Shown piece by piece: positions 7,513 through 16,441 of a stretch of DNA of 64,000 nucleotides. The notes beneath the pieces are model-generated. The model was not told where the DNA came from. It did no database searches and saw nothing but the letters and a program-made list of their open reading frames with translations. Both the position numbers and the translations under genes were made by a program. This DNA is from an uncultured Winogradskyella sp. (lineage in GTDB: Bacteria > Bacteroidota > Bacteroidia > Flavobacteriales > Flavobacteriaceae). How positions within the stretch are numbered: the stretch's first letter is position 1; each line of letters opens with the position of its first letter. The stretch is taken from NCBI RefSeq assembly GCF_947501905.1, contig NZ_CANMXL010000001.1, forward strand, positions 186,001 through 250,000. The letters run 5' to 3'.

Positions 7513-10140
7513 TTACTTAATATAATTAATCACATTATTTAATGCCTCATCAATTCCAGCTGGGTTTTTTCCTCCAGCTGTGGCAAAGAAAGCTTGACCA
7601 CCGCCACCACCTTGAATATGCCTACCTAATTCTCTGACAATAGTTCCTGCGTTTAAATCTTTTACTGCTACTAATTCTTTTGAGATGTAACAAGACAAGA
7701 TGGCTTTTCCATTATTCTCAGCACCAAATAATAAAAACAAATTATCGTATTGACTCCCTAATTCAAAGCATAAGTCTTTAATACCACTCGCATCTAAATC
7801 TACTTTTTTAGCTAAAAACTGTACACCATTAACCTCAAAGATTTCATTCTTTAAATCGCCTTTTAAGTTTTTGGCTTTGTCTTTTAATAACTGCTCTATT
7901 TGCTTTTTTAAATCACTATTCTCAGCTTGTAAGCTTTGTAACGCTTTAACAGGTTCCTGAGCATTATTAAGCATGTCTCTCATTTCGAAATATGCGCGAT
8001 TATTTTCAAAATAAAAATCTTTAACAGCATCATTAGTGATAGCTTCTATACGTCTAATACCAGCTGCAACTGCACCTTCTGAACGGATTTTAAAATGCCA
8101 AATATCACTTGTGTTATTAACATGTGTTCCTCCACATAATTCAATAGATTGACCAAATCTAATGGTCCGTACTGCATCACCATATTTTTCGCCAAACAAA
8201 GCCATAGCACCTTCTTCTATTGCTTGCTCCATTGGTACGCTTCTATTTTCTTCTAGTGGTAATTTACCTTCAATACGTGCATTCACAAAATTCTCTACAT
8301 CTCTCAATTCTTCTAACGTAAGTTTTGAAAAATGTGAAAAATCAAAACGTAAGTATTTTGAATGTACTGCAGAACCTTTCTGTTCTACATGGTCACCCAA
8401 CACCTCACGAAGCGCTTGGTGCAATAAATGTGTTGCTGTATGATTACACTCTGTTCTATAACGTTGCTTTTCATCAACGACAGCCTTAAAGGTTTCGTAT
8501 AAATGGTCTGGTAGGTTTTTCGTAAAGTGAATAATAACATTATTCTCTTTTTTAGTATCTACTATATATATAACATCTCCATGCGCGTCTTGTAAATAGC
8601 CTTTATCTCCAACTTGTCCACCACCTTCAGCATAGAACGGCGTTAAATTAAAGACCAATTGATACATTTCGCCATCTTTTTTTGAAGTGACTTTTCTGTA
8701 TCTCGTAATTTTTACATTAGTCTCAAGCGTATCATAACCTACAAATTCTTGCTCTGCATCTTCCAAAAGCACTGTCCAATCGTCTGTTGACATTTCACTT
8801 GCCTTTCGTGAACGGTTTTTTTGTATTTGTAGATGTTCTTCAAACCCTTTGTGGTCTAATTTCAAATCTTTTTCTGAAAGAATTAAAGCTGTTAAATCAA
8901 TAGGAAAGCCATAAGTATCATACAGCTCAAAAGCTTTCTCTCCGGAAATAGTATCACTTTTTGTTTGTTTTATAATACCATCAAGTAGAATTAAACCTTG
9001 CTCTAAAGTTCTTAAAAAAGACGCTTCTTCTTCTTTAATAACGTTTTCAATTAATTGTTTTTGGGCTTTTAATTCTGGAAAAGCTGTTCCCATCTTTTTA
9101 CTTAAAATATCAACTAAGCGATATATAAATGGCTCTTTCTGGTTTAAAAACGTAAACCCATAACGAATAGCACGTCTTAAAATTCGACGTATCACATAAC
9201 CTGCACCTGTATTACTTGGCAATTGACCATCTGCAATAGAAAATGCTACTGCTCTCACATGATCAGAAATCACACGAATCGCAATATCCACTTTTTCGTC
9301 AGAAGTTTCTGGGTCTTCATAAGTAGAATTTGTAATGGTTTCTATCTCACGAATAATTGGTGTAAACACATCGGTATCATAGTTAGACTGTACGCCCTGT
9401 AAAACCATACATAGACGCTCAAAACCCATTCCTGTATCTATATGCTTATTAGGTAAAGTTTCTAAATCTCCACTAGCTTTTCGGTTGTATTGCATGAAAA
9501 CTAAGTTCCATATTTCAACAACTTGCGGATGATCCATATTTACTAAAGTCTTACCGTCAACTTTTGCTTTTTCTTCATCAGAACGAATATCTACATGTAT
9601 CTCACTACAAGGACCGCAAGGACCTTGATCTCCCATTTCCCAGAAATTATCTGCTTTATTCCCTTTTAAAATTCGGTCTTCAGCAATGTATAGTCTCCAA
9701 ATATCATAGGCTTCTGTATCCATATCAAGATTGTCTTTATCATCACTACCTTCAAAAACAGTGACGTAAAGCATATCCTTTTTAATACCATAAACATCAG
9801 TCAATAATTCCCATGCCCAAGCAATAGCTTCCTTTTTAAAATAATCTCCAAAACTCCAATTGCCCAACATCTCAAATAAAGTGTGATGGTAGGTGTCATA
9901 ACCCACCTCTTCTAAATCGTTGTGCTTACCAGAAACTCTCAAACACTTTTGAGAATCGGCAATTCTATTTTTCTTAGGTTCCGAATTTCCTAAAAAATAC
10001 TCTTTAAAAGGTGCCATTCCAGAATTAACAAACATCAAAGTTGGGTCGTTCTTTACTACCATAGGTGCCGAAGGCACAATAAGGTGTTCTTTATTTTTAA
10101 AAAAGTCAAGGAATTTATTTCGGATGTCTTGAGACTTCAT
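7513..10140 (-). CDS. alaS: Alanine--tRNA ligase
   Basis: The 875-residue enzyme charges tRNA-Ala in the cytoplasm. The class II core at the N-terminus includes the motif 2 region [18 protein letters not shown]. The editing domain that clears Ser- and Gly-tRNA-Ala has HTATHLLH (HxxxH) and CGGTH as zinc ligands. A coiled-coil linker and the glycine-rich C-Ala domain ([18 protein letters not shown]) complete the usual order. Length is standard. It diverges from the M23 peptidase gene across 146 bases. Confidence 0.97.
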   Translation of the reverse strand: MKSQDIRNKFLDFFKNKEHLIVPSAPMVVKNDPTLMFVNSGMAPFKEYFLGNSEPKKNRIADSQKCLRVSGKHNDLEEVGYDTYHHTLFEMLGNWSFGDYFKKEAIAWAWELLTDVYGIKKDMLYVTVFEGSDDKDNLDMDTEAYDIWRLYIAEDRILKGNKADNFWEMGDQGPCGPCSEIHVDIRSDEEKAKVDGKTLVNMDHPQVVEIWNLVFMQYNRKASGDLETLPNKHIDTGMGFERLCMVLQGVQSNYDTDVFTPIIREIETITNSTYEDPETSDEKVDIAIRVISDHVRAVAFSIADGQLPSNTGAGYVIRRILRRAIRYGFTFLNQKEPFIYRLVDILSKKMGTAFPELKAQKQLIENVIKEEEASFLRTLEQGLILLDGIIKQTKSDTISGEKAFELYDTYGFPIDLTALILSEKDLKLDHKGFEEHLQIQKNRSRKASEMSTDDWTVLLEDAEQEFVGYDTLETNVKITRYRKVTSKKDGEMYQLVFNLTPFYAEGGGQVGDKGYLQDAHGDVIYIVDTKKENNVIIHFTKNLPDHLYETFKAVVDEKQRYRTECNHTATHLLHQALREVLGDHVEQKGSAVHSKYLRFDFSHFSKLTLEELRDVENFVNARIEGKLPLEENRSVPMEQAIEEGAMALFGEKYGDAVRTIRFGQSIELCGGTHVNNTSDIWHFKIRSEGAVAAGIRRIEAITNDAVKDFYFENNRAYFEMRDMLNNAQEPVKALQSLQAENSDLKKQIEQLLKDKAKNLKGDLKNEIFEVNGVQFLAKKVDLDASGIKDLCFELGSQYDNLFLLFGAENNGKAILSCYISKELVAVKDLNAGTIVRELGRHIQGGGGGQAFFATAGGKNPAGIDEALNNVINYIK

Positions 10141-10236
10141 TTTTATCTAATTTTATCGCCTAAAATTTAATTTTACTTCCAACGTTATCTTTTAAGATGA
10201 ACAGTGTTGTAAATATCTTAAGTACGAAAGTATTTT

Positions 10237-10244
10237 TATATTTG
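10237..10244 (+). promoter_or_regulatory. Candidate -7 box upstream of the M23 peptidase gene
   Basis: TATATTTG is an exact match to TAnnTTTG, 43 bases before the ATG at 10287. No TTG lies at the normal distance upstream (the nearest is 27 bases away), so the call rests on the -7 element alone. A 7-bp inverted repeat (TGTTCTA at 10250-10256, TAGAACA at 10271-10277) lies in the predicted leader. Confidence 0.35.
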
Positions 10245-10286
10245 TATATTGTTCTAGTTGGGCACAAAAATAGAACATTTTAAGAT

Positions 10287-11258
10287 ATGGCTAAAGTAAA
10301 ATACTATTACGATTCTGAAACATTATCGTATCGTAAAATAAGACGTAAAAAGCGTACTACTGTTAAGTATGCTCTAGCGTTTTTATTAGCCTCTGCTTTA
10401 TTTGCTTTCTTTATAGTTATAGTTGGTGGTTATTTCTTTGAATCTCCTAAAGAGAGAGAGCTAGCAAGAGAACTAGACAACATGCAATTACAATACCAAT
10501 TGCTTAACATACGTATGGATGATGCTATTACTGTTCTCGAAAATATTGAAGAACGTGATAATGCCATTTATCGCCTTTATTTTGAAGCCAATCCAATTCC
10601 TGAAGAACAGCGTCGTGCTGGTTTTGGTGGTATTAACCGTTACAAAAAGTTTGATGGCTTTGACAATACAGCTCTAATAAGTGAAAGTAATAAGCGCCTT
10701 GACATACTTGAAAAAGCAATGGTCGTGCAATCAAAATCGCTCGATGAGATTGCCATTTTAGCTAAGGATAAGGAAAAATTTTTGGAAGCAATCCCAGCAA
10801 TACAACCTGTTAAGAACGCAGATTTGACTCGTATGGCTTCTGGTTACGGCTACAGAACAGACCCTTTCACCAAAGTGCGTAAGTTTCATTATGGAATGGA
10901 TTTTACAGCGCCAAGAGGCACACCTATTTTTGCATCAGGTGATGGTATTGTTAAACGTGCAGATAACAGTTCTTCTGGTTACGGAAAGCATATACGTATA
11001 GATCATGGTTATGGTTATGTTTCTCTCTATGCGCATTTATACAAGTATAATGTTCGTATTAATCAACGTGTAAAGCGTGGCGACCTTATAGGTTTTGTTG
11101 GTAGTACTGGACGCTCAGAAGCACCACATTTACATTACGAAGTTTTTAAAGATGGTGAACGCATAAATCCTATAAATTTCTACTACGGAAACTTATCCGC
11201 TCAAGAGTTTAATGAACTTTTAGAGAAAGCCTCTCTAGAAAATCAATCTTTAGATTAA
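10287..11258 (+). CDS. M23 family metallopeptidase (LytM-type, murein endopeptidase-like)
   Basis: This 323-residue protein is membrane-anchored near its N-terminus (about residues 28-51), has a helical linker likely to form a coiled coil (about 55-165), and ends in an M23 peptidase domain. The zinc ligands are all present: His201 and Asp205 in HYGMD, and His283 in the HLH motif (H281-x-H283); His250 in YAHLY is also conserved. It is therefore likely to be an active peptidoglycan cross-link hydrolase in the periplasm rather than a degenerate EnvC-like activator. A MerR-type gene starts three bases after its stop codon. Confidence 0.88.
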   Translation: MAKVKYYYDSETLSYRKIRRKKRTTVKYALAFLLASALFAFFIVIVGGYFFESPKERELARELDNMQLQYQLLNIRMDDAITVLENIEERDNAIYRLYFEANPIPEEQRRAGFGGINRYKKFDGFDNTALISESNKRLDILEKAMVVQSKSLDEIAILAKDKEKFLEAIPAIQPVKNADLTRMASGYGYRTDPFTKVRKFHYGMDFTAPRGTPIFASGDGIVKRADNSSSGYGKHIRIDHGYGYVSLYAHLYKYNVRINQRVKRGDLIGFVGSTGRSEAPHLHYEVFKDGERINPINFYYGNLSAQEFNELLEKASLENQSLD

Positions 11259-11261
11259 TAC

Positions 11262-11591
11262 ATGCATATAGATTTACCAGAAAAGCGTTATTATGGTATT
11301 GGCGAAGTTGCCAAAGCCTTTAATGTCAACACCTCTCTTATACGCTTTTGGGAAAAAGAATTTGATGTCATTAAACCTAAAAAAAACGCAAAAGGTAACC
11401 GGAAATTTACGCCAGAAGATATTAAGAATCTTAGGTTTATTTATCATTTGGTAAAAGAGCGTGGTTTTACATTAGAAGGCGCAAAAACACACATTAAAGA
11501 AGAAAAACAAGAGGCTTTAAGCAACTTTGAAATTATAGCAAAGCTTGAAGGCATTAAAGCAAAACTCATTAAAATAAAAACACAACTTTAA
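11262..11591 (+). CDS. MerR family transcriptional regulator
   Basis: The 109-residue protein has the MerR winged-helix domain at its N-terminus: YYGIGEVAKAFNVNTSLIRFWEKEFDVI, followed by NRKFTPEDIKNLRFIYHLV. A short helix follows, without a cysteine-rich metal-binding or a large ligand-binding domain. Bacteroidetes carry many such short MerR proteins. The gene lies three bases after the M23 gene and 12 bases before lemA, so it is probably part of that operon. Its target is unknown. Confidence 0.85.
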   Translation: MHIDLPEKRYYGIGEVAKAFNVNTSLIRFWEKEFDVIKPKKNAKGNRKFTPEDIKNLRFIYHLVKERGFTLEGAKTHIKEEKQEALSNFEIIAKLEGIKAKLIKIKTQL

Positions 11592-11603
11592 AATCAACCA
11601 ATT

Positions 11604-12203
11604 ATGAAAAAGTGGCTTATTCCTTTAATAGTAATCGCTGTCATTGTATTTAGCATATACAAATGGGCTGTTGGATTTAATAATACGGCAGTAGAGCATG
11701 AAGCAAATGCAAAAACAGCTTGGTCTAATGTTGAAAGTTCTTATCAAAGACGTAATGATTTAATAGGAAATTTAATAAAAACCGTACAAGGAGCTGCAGA
11801 TTTTGAAAGAACTACTCTAAGAGAAGTTATTGAAGCTAGAGCAAAAGCAACATCAACTACCATTGATGCTAGTAACATTACTGCTGAAAATATTGCTCAA
11901 TTTCAACAAGCTCAATCTGGTTTATCTGGTGCATTATCTAAATTATTGGTTTCAGTAGAACGTTATCCTGAACTTAAGGCGAACCAAAATTTCTTAGAAT
12001 TGCAAAGTCAACTTGAAGGTACAGAAAACAGAATCAATGTGGCTCGTGACCGATATAATGAGAAAGTAAATATTTATGATATTTATACTACCAAATTTCC
12101 TGGAAAAATATTAGCTGGATGGTTTGGGTTTGAAGAAATGCCGCGATATAAGGCCGATGCTGGTAGTGAAAATGCGCCTGATGTAGAATTTGATTTTGAT
12201 TAA
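11604..12203 (+). CDS. LemA family protein
   Basis: The 199-residue protein has one N-terminal membrane segment (about residues 4-22) followed by the helical LemA domain, recognisable from NAKTAWSNVESSYQRRNDLI and the later RYPELKANQNFLELQSQLEGTENRI. The C-terminus is acidic (DVEFDFD). LemA proteins are inner-membrane proteins of unclear molecular function. They are very often encoded next to TPM-domain proteins, as they are here. Confidence 0.92.
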   Translation: MKKWLIPLIVIAVIVFSIYKWAVGFNNTAVEHEANAKTAWSNVESSYQRRNDLIGNLIKTVQGAADFERTTLREVIEARAKATSTTIDASNITAENIAQFQQAQSGLSGALSKLLVSVERYPELKANQNFLELQSQLEGTENRINVARDRYNEKVNIYDIYTTKFPGKILAGWFGFEEMPRYKADAGSENAPDVEFDFD

Positions 12204-12216
12204 ATCGAATTAACAC

Positions 12217-12654
12217 ATGTCCAACATCGAAAACTTTCTAACTGCTTCTGAAGAAGATGCTATTGTTGCTGCTATCCGTGATGCTGAAAAAGACACCTCT
12301 GGCGAAATACGTGTACACATAGAGCAAAACTGTACTGGTGATGTTTTTAAACACGCTATGGAAGTTTTTCATTATTTAAAAATGGATAATACAAAAGAAC
12401 AGAATGGTGTTTTAATCTATGTTGCTGTAGACAAGAAAAGCTTCGTCATCTATGGCGACAAAGGCATAAATGAAGCTGTTGGAAAAGACTTTTGGGATGC
12501 TACAAAAGATAGTATTGCTGCACATTTTAAAAACGGCGAATTTGCACAAGGTTTAATAGAAGGTATTAAAAAATCTGGGCAACAATTATCTAAATATTTC
12601 CCTTGGTTCCATGGAGATTCTAACGAACTCGATAACTCAATTTCTAAAGGATGA
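12217..12654 (+). CDS. TPM-domain protein (first of pair)
   Basis: This 145-residue protein consists almost wholly of a TPM domain: TSGEIRVHIEQNC, then a hydrophobic strand GVLIYVAVDKKSFVIYGDKGIN, then FAQGLIEGIKKSGQQL. It has neither a signal peptide nor a membrane helix, unlike its neighbour, so it may act in the cytoplasm or at the inner face of the membrane. The domain was first described in a plant photosystem II repair phosphatase, but in bacteria its role is not settled. The stop overlaps the start of the next gene by four bases, implying coupled translation. Confidence 0.85.
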   Translation: MSNIENFLTASEEDAIVAAIRDAEKDTSGEIRVHIEQNCTGDVFKHAMEVFHYLKMDNTKEQNGVLIYVAVDKKSFVIYGDKGINEAVGKDFWDATKDSIAAHFKNGEFAQGLIEGIKKSGQQLSKYFPWFHGDSNELDNSISKG

Positions 12655-13481
12655 AGTTAAGGAATCAATCAAAAAATAGCCTTTACAAACTCATAGTATG
12701 TACACTATTCTTATTGAGTTTTCAGTATACTGAAGCACAATATCAAATACCCGAAACGCCAGAATTTCAAACAAGTGTTTACGACTATATTAATTTATTT
12801 TCAGAATCAGAAAAAAATAATCTTGAACAGAAATTAATCCGTTATTCGGATACAACTTCAACGCAAATAGTTATTATAACTATACCTTCTACAGAAGGTG
12901 AAAACATCAATTACCTAGGTGCTCAATGGGGTCAAAAATGGGAAATTGGTCAAGAAAAAGAAGACAACGGTGTTCTTATTTTACTTGCAAAAAATGATCG
13001 TAAAATAGCTATTAATACTGGTTATGGTGTGGAACATTTATTGACTGACGCCATGAGTAAGCGCATCATTGATAGAGATATCATCCCTTACTTTAAACGT
13101 AATGATTATTATGGCGGACTCAATCGTGGTGCTGATGCTATTTTTGAAGTTTTAACAGGCGAATATCAAGGCTCAAGACAATCATCTTCTAATAATGAAT
13201 TTCCGTTTGGATTACTGTTTATTCTATTTATCATTTTTATCATCTTTATTATTGCCATATCTAAACATAAAGGTGGACGTGGTGGCGGAAATAGAGGGAA
13301 TCATAAAAACAGCACAAGCATTTTGGAAGCCATTATTCTAAGTAATATGGGGCGTGGTAGCTACAGAAGTGGTTCTTCATCCGGTGGCTTTGGCGGCTTT
13401 AGTGGTGGAAGCTCAGGCGGATTCGGAGGCGGATTCGGAGGCGGCGGTTTTGGTGGTGGCGGTGCTTCCGGCGGATGGTGA
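12651..13481 (+). CDS. TPM-domain membrane protein with glycine-rich tail
   Basis: This 276-residue protein has an N-terminal signal (about residues 11-30), a periplasmic TPM domain (about 35-165, with TTSTQIVIITIPS and NGVLILLAKNDRKIAINTGYG), a membrane helix (about 186-203) and a long Gly/Ser-rich tail ending GGGGASGGW. This is the YgcG-type layout. The glycine-rich tail is typical of the family. Together with the LemA and the first TPM gene it forms the familiar lemA-TPM-TPM set. It converges on the beta-barrel gene at 13496. Confidence 0.88.
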   Translation: MKLRNQSKNSLYKLIVCTLFLLSFQYTEAQYQIPETPEFQTSVYDYINLFSESEKNNLEQKLIRYSDTTSTQIVIITIPSTEGENINYLGAQWGQKWEIGQEKEDNGVLILLAKNDRKIAINTGYGVEHLLTDAMSKRIIDRDIIPYFKRNDYYGGLNRGADAIFEVLTGEYQGSRQSSSNNEFPFGLLFILFIIFIIFIIAISKHKGGRGGGNRGNHKNSTSILEAIILSNMGRGSYRSGSSSGGFGGFSGGSSGGFGGGFGGGGFGGGGASGGW

Positions 13482-13495
13482 TTTCTACTATTTAT

Positions 13496-16282
13496 CTAAT
13501 CTAGGATTATAAAGCTATTAGAATTTGTTTTTCCTTTACTTCCCAGACTATTAAATTTCCAACTAAAACTTAGCATAAAATATTGCTGCAATACAGTGCT
13601 CTGAGAATCTTGTATGTAATCTGCTGTGGCAACTCTTCTCGCATTGGTATTCTGGTTTAATATATCATAAGCTTTTAAAGTCAATGTGGCTTTATCTTTA
13701 AGGAACGTATATGCTAAAGTAGAATTCCAAAACCATGCAAACTTCTGAAAACCAACGGCCACATTAGGATTGTAATTATAGTTAATATCGTTTCGCCATT
13801 CAAACTTCTTAGGCAGGAACATCGCTGTTCTAATCCTTAAATTATGAGTTAAAAATTCTTGATTATCAAAGTCAGCCAAATCAAAACGAGTCGTATTATA
13901 TGAAAGGTTATAAGTTGGTGTAATTTCCATAACATCTTTCCAATTAAATGTCACACCTAATCTTGGCCCAAAATTGGTATTATTAGATGCATATTTTACA
14001 TCATTATTAAAATTAATACGTCTATTTATGCCTCCATTAAATCCAAAATTGAGTTTTACAGTACGTAAAGAATCTACTTTATAAGATTTTCTAAAACTTC
14101 CACCACCACGTATTCTATAATTACCATCAACATTGTCATAAGTCGTTGTTCTTACAAAGTTTTCATCTACTGTAGATCGTGTTACTATTTCATCTTGTGT
14201 TGTAGAAGCACTTAGGTTAAGAAAAATGCCTGTACGTTTTTGAAAATCGAAATTATTAAAACCTGCGTAAAGATTATAATCATTAGATGGGCTTAGCTCA
14301 GGGTTACCAACTATAATATTTAAAGGATTAGACACATCCTGGAACGCTTGCAACTGTCTTAACTGCGGCGGTCTATTTCTTAAACTATACCCCGAATACA
14401 GAGAAGCTTTATCACTAAATCTATAATTAAAATTTCCATCTAACTCTATTGCATTAAAACGCTCTTTAGCACTAAGTGCTGGTCTTAAAGCATCTTCATT
14501 TTCTAATGTTCTATTCACATAACCTACTTCTAAACTAACTCTTAGTTTGTCTTTTCGGTAACTTAAATCTAAACTCGGCGTTGTTCTACGATTTGTGAAT
14601 TTAAAATCTGAACTTAAATCTGTATTAAACAAGTCGTACTCTAAAGTAGCATCGTTAAAATCGAAAGTAGAATTTTGGCTACTTCTAACTTCAGAAAGAT
14701 GACTCAATTTTGCATCTAAAAAGAGTTTTTTTGCAATTAAGGGTATGCGATACGTACTACTCAAACGGTATTTATTAAAATCTGAATTATTTGCTCTTTG
14801 CTGATTTCTTAATATATCATCGACATTTGGGTCCGTTATTAGTGTTTCAGATACTTGAAACTCATCACCATCTGTTTCGCTAAATTCTGTCTCAAAAGCA
14901 AACTTTAAAAAACTCCCGTTTTTACCAAAACGTTTTGTAATATCTACATCTGTATTAAACCGTCTAACTTCTGAGTCGGAAAAAGATTCAAATGTGGATT
15001 GATTGGTTAAATCCTGATTTTCATCAAAAGTTTCATCAAAACGATTATTAAAACGTTGATTTTTCACATAGTTAAAAGAAGGTGTTATGTTGATTAAAAA
15101 TGTAGAATCGACTTCGATATCAAAAGCTGCATTAAAACGATGATTATCATTATCTGAGGTTTCACGAGATGTTGAGTTGGTAAAGAAACGAGCGTCAGGT
15201 AAAATATTTTCTCGCTCTATTCTACTGTCATTTTCAGAGCTACTACGAGAATAAAAATAATCTGAAGACACATCAAAACCTTTAGCTAAAACATCTGCAT
15301 AATTAGCACCTGCATTTCTTGAAGTAATAATGCCCTGACCTCCTCCTCCAAAAGAACGTCCATTGATAGAAAATGCACCACTACTATTTACACTCACTGA
15401 TGATATATTTCCACCTAGCATTTTTTCGATTTCGCCAAAACTAAAATTAGGAGAATTAATATTATTACCACCAGCCAAAACACTTATGCGCCTATCATTA
15501 TCAAAGAGGTTTAAAATACCTGCAAACTCGTTCCGTTCATCGGTTCCCGTTCCAGCGGACAAACGTCCAAAAACACCTTTGTTATTTTCTTCTTTAATTG
15601 TAAGATTAATCGTTTTGTTTTCGTCATCTCCTTTTTCGCCAGCAAATGCTTGCGCCTTAGTTTTTGTATCTGTAATCTGAACTTTATCTATAATCTCCTT
15701 GGTTAGATTACGTGTTGTAATTGTAGGGTCATCACCAAAAAAAGGCTTACCATTAACCAAAATTTTATTTACTGGCTTTCCGTTAACTGTAATTGCGCCA
15801 GTTGCATCAACTTCTACACCAGGTAATTTTTTTAATAAATCTTCAACATTAGCGTCTTTTTTGGTTTTAAAGGATGCAACATTAAACTCTAGTGTATCCT
15901 TTTTAACTGTAATTGGTGGTGTAGCTTTTATTACCACCTCGTCTAATGCATTATCATCAATTTTAAGTGAAATAGGTCCCAAATTAATATTCTCTTTGTC
16001 AATTGCTATTTTCTTAGAATAGGTAGAATAGCCTACATAGGATATAAACAAGTTTAGGAAATCATCATAGGTTTTATCCTGTAACAAAAACATGCCTTCT
16101 CTATCGGTAATTGTATAAGTTACCAAACTACTATCTTTTACACGTTGCAAATAAACTGTAGCAGACTCTAAAGGGGTCTTAGTATCTTCTGCTATAAGTG
16201 AACCTTCAATTTTAAAAGATTTTTGTTGAGAAAATACATGTGCAGAAAAAATTAAAGCTAAGAGGATTAATGTTCGTTTCAT
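13496..16282 (-). CDS. Outer-membrane beta-barrel protein, TonB-receptor-like
   Basis: About 928 residues from the ATG at 16282 (MKRTLILLALIFSAHVFSQQ), which gives a clean signal peptide; a longer reading from 16333 adds 17 unlikely residues. A carboxypeptidase-like regulatory domain follows (about 20-110), then a plug-like region (PPITVKKDTLEFNVASF, LKKLPGVEVDATGAITVNGKPV) and a long beta-barrel. This is the layout of the Bacteroidetes outer membrane beta-barrel family rather than a classical TonB-dependent receptor; no clear TonB box is seen. The substrate is unknown. A palindrome lies in its probable 5' leader. Confidence 0.85.
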   Translation of the reverse strand: MKRTLILLALIFSAHVFSQQKSFKIEGSLIAEDTKTPLESATVYLQRVKDSSLVTYTITDREGMFLLQDKTYDDFLNLFISYVGYSTYSKKIAIDKENINLGPISLKIDDNALDEVVIKATPPITVKKDTLEFNVASFKTKKDANVEDLLKKLPGVEVDATGAITVNGKPVNKILVNGKPFFGDDPTITTRNLTKEIIDKVQITDTKTKAQAFAGEKGDDENKTINLTIKEENNKGVFGRLSAGTGTDERNEFAGILNLFDNDRRISVLAGGNNINSPNFSFGEIEKMLGGNISSVSVNSSGAFSINGRSFGGGGQGIITSRNAGANYADVLAKGFDVSSDYFYSRSSSENDSRIERENILPDARFFTNSTSRETSDNDNHRFNAAFDIEVDSTFLINITPSFNYVKNQRFNNRFDETFDENQDLTNQSTFESFSDSEVRRFNTDVDITKRFGKNGSFLKFAFETEFSETDGDEFQVSETLITDPNVDDILRNQQRANNSDFNKYRLSSTYRIPLIAKKLFLDAKLSHLSEVRSSQNSTFDFNDATLEYDLFNTDLSSDFKFTNRRTTPSLDLSYRKDKLRVSLEVGYVNRTLENEDALRPALSAKERFNAIELDGNFNYRFSDKASLYSGYSLRNRPPQLRQLQAFQDVSNPLNIIVGNPELSPSNDYNLYAGFNNFDFQKRTGIFLNLSASTTQDEIVTRSTVDENFVRTTTYDNVDGNYRIRGGGSFRKSYKVDSLRTVKLNFGFNGGINRRINFNNDVKYASNNTNFGPRLGVTFNWKDVMEITPTYNLSYNTTRFDLADFDNQEFLTHNLRIRTAMFLPKKFEWRNDINYNYNPNVAVGFQKFAWFWNSTLAYTFLKDKATLTLKAYDILNQNTNARRVATADYIQDSQSTVLQQYFMLSFSWKFNSLGSKGKTNSNSFIILD

Positions 16283-16321
16283 TTGATTGATTGATTTGCG
16301 TTCAATACTATAACTATTTTT

Positions 16322-16337
16322 ATAGTTGTACAACTAT
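16322..16337. repeat. 16-bp perfect palindrome upstream of the beta-barrel gene
   Basis: ATAGTTGTACAACTAT is a perfect palindrome 40 bases upstream of the ATG at 16282. A further AACTAT/ATAGTT pair overlaps it on the gene side. It could be an operator for a dimeric repressor or, in the transcript, a 6-bp hairpin with a GUAC loop. No regulator was linked to it. Confidence 0.55.
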
Positions 16338-16380
16338 TATTTTAGTTTTAACTAAATTGTAACAGTAAATAATTTAAAAA

Positions 16381-16388
16381 CAAATCTA
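16381..16388 (-). promoter_or_regulatory. Candidate -7 box for the beta-barrel gene
   Basis: TAGATTTG on the minus strand matches TAnnTTTG exactly. Transcription would start near 16375, leaving a leader of about 93 bases that contains the 16-bp palindrome. No good TTG is found at the usual -33 spacing. Confidence 0.35.
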
Positions 16389-16441
16389 TACAGATATTGT
16401 AGGATATATCTTAACCAAACATTAAATAGTATTAATTAGTG

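Noticed and set aside
10207..10244. TTG paired with TATATTTG at 27 bases, also seen near 5721, 16388 and 44653
   Set aside because: Spacing is beyond the known 17-23 range and TTG is so common that a second promoter class cannot be claimed from four cases.
15363..16022. Two plus-strand reading frames of about 105 residues inside the beta-barrel gene
   Set aside because: They are antisense to a well-supported long gene and their hydrophobic Ser/Thr/Pro-rich composition is what antisense reading produces.
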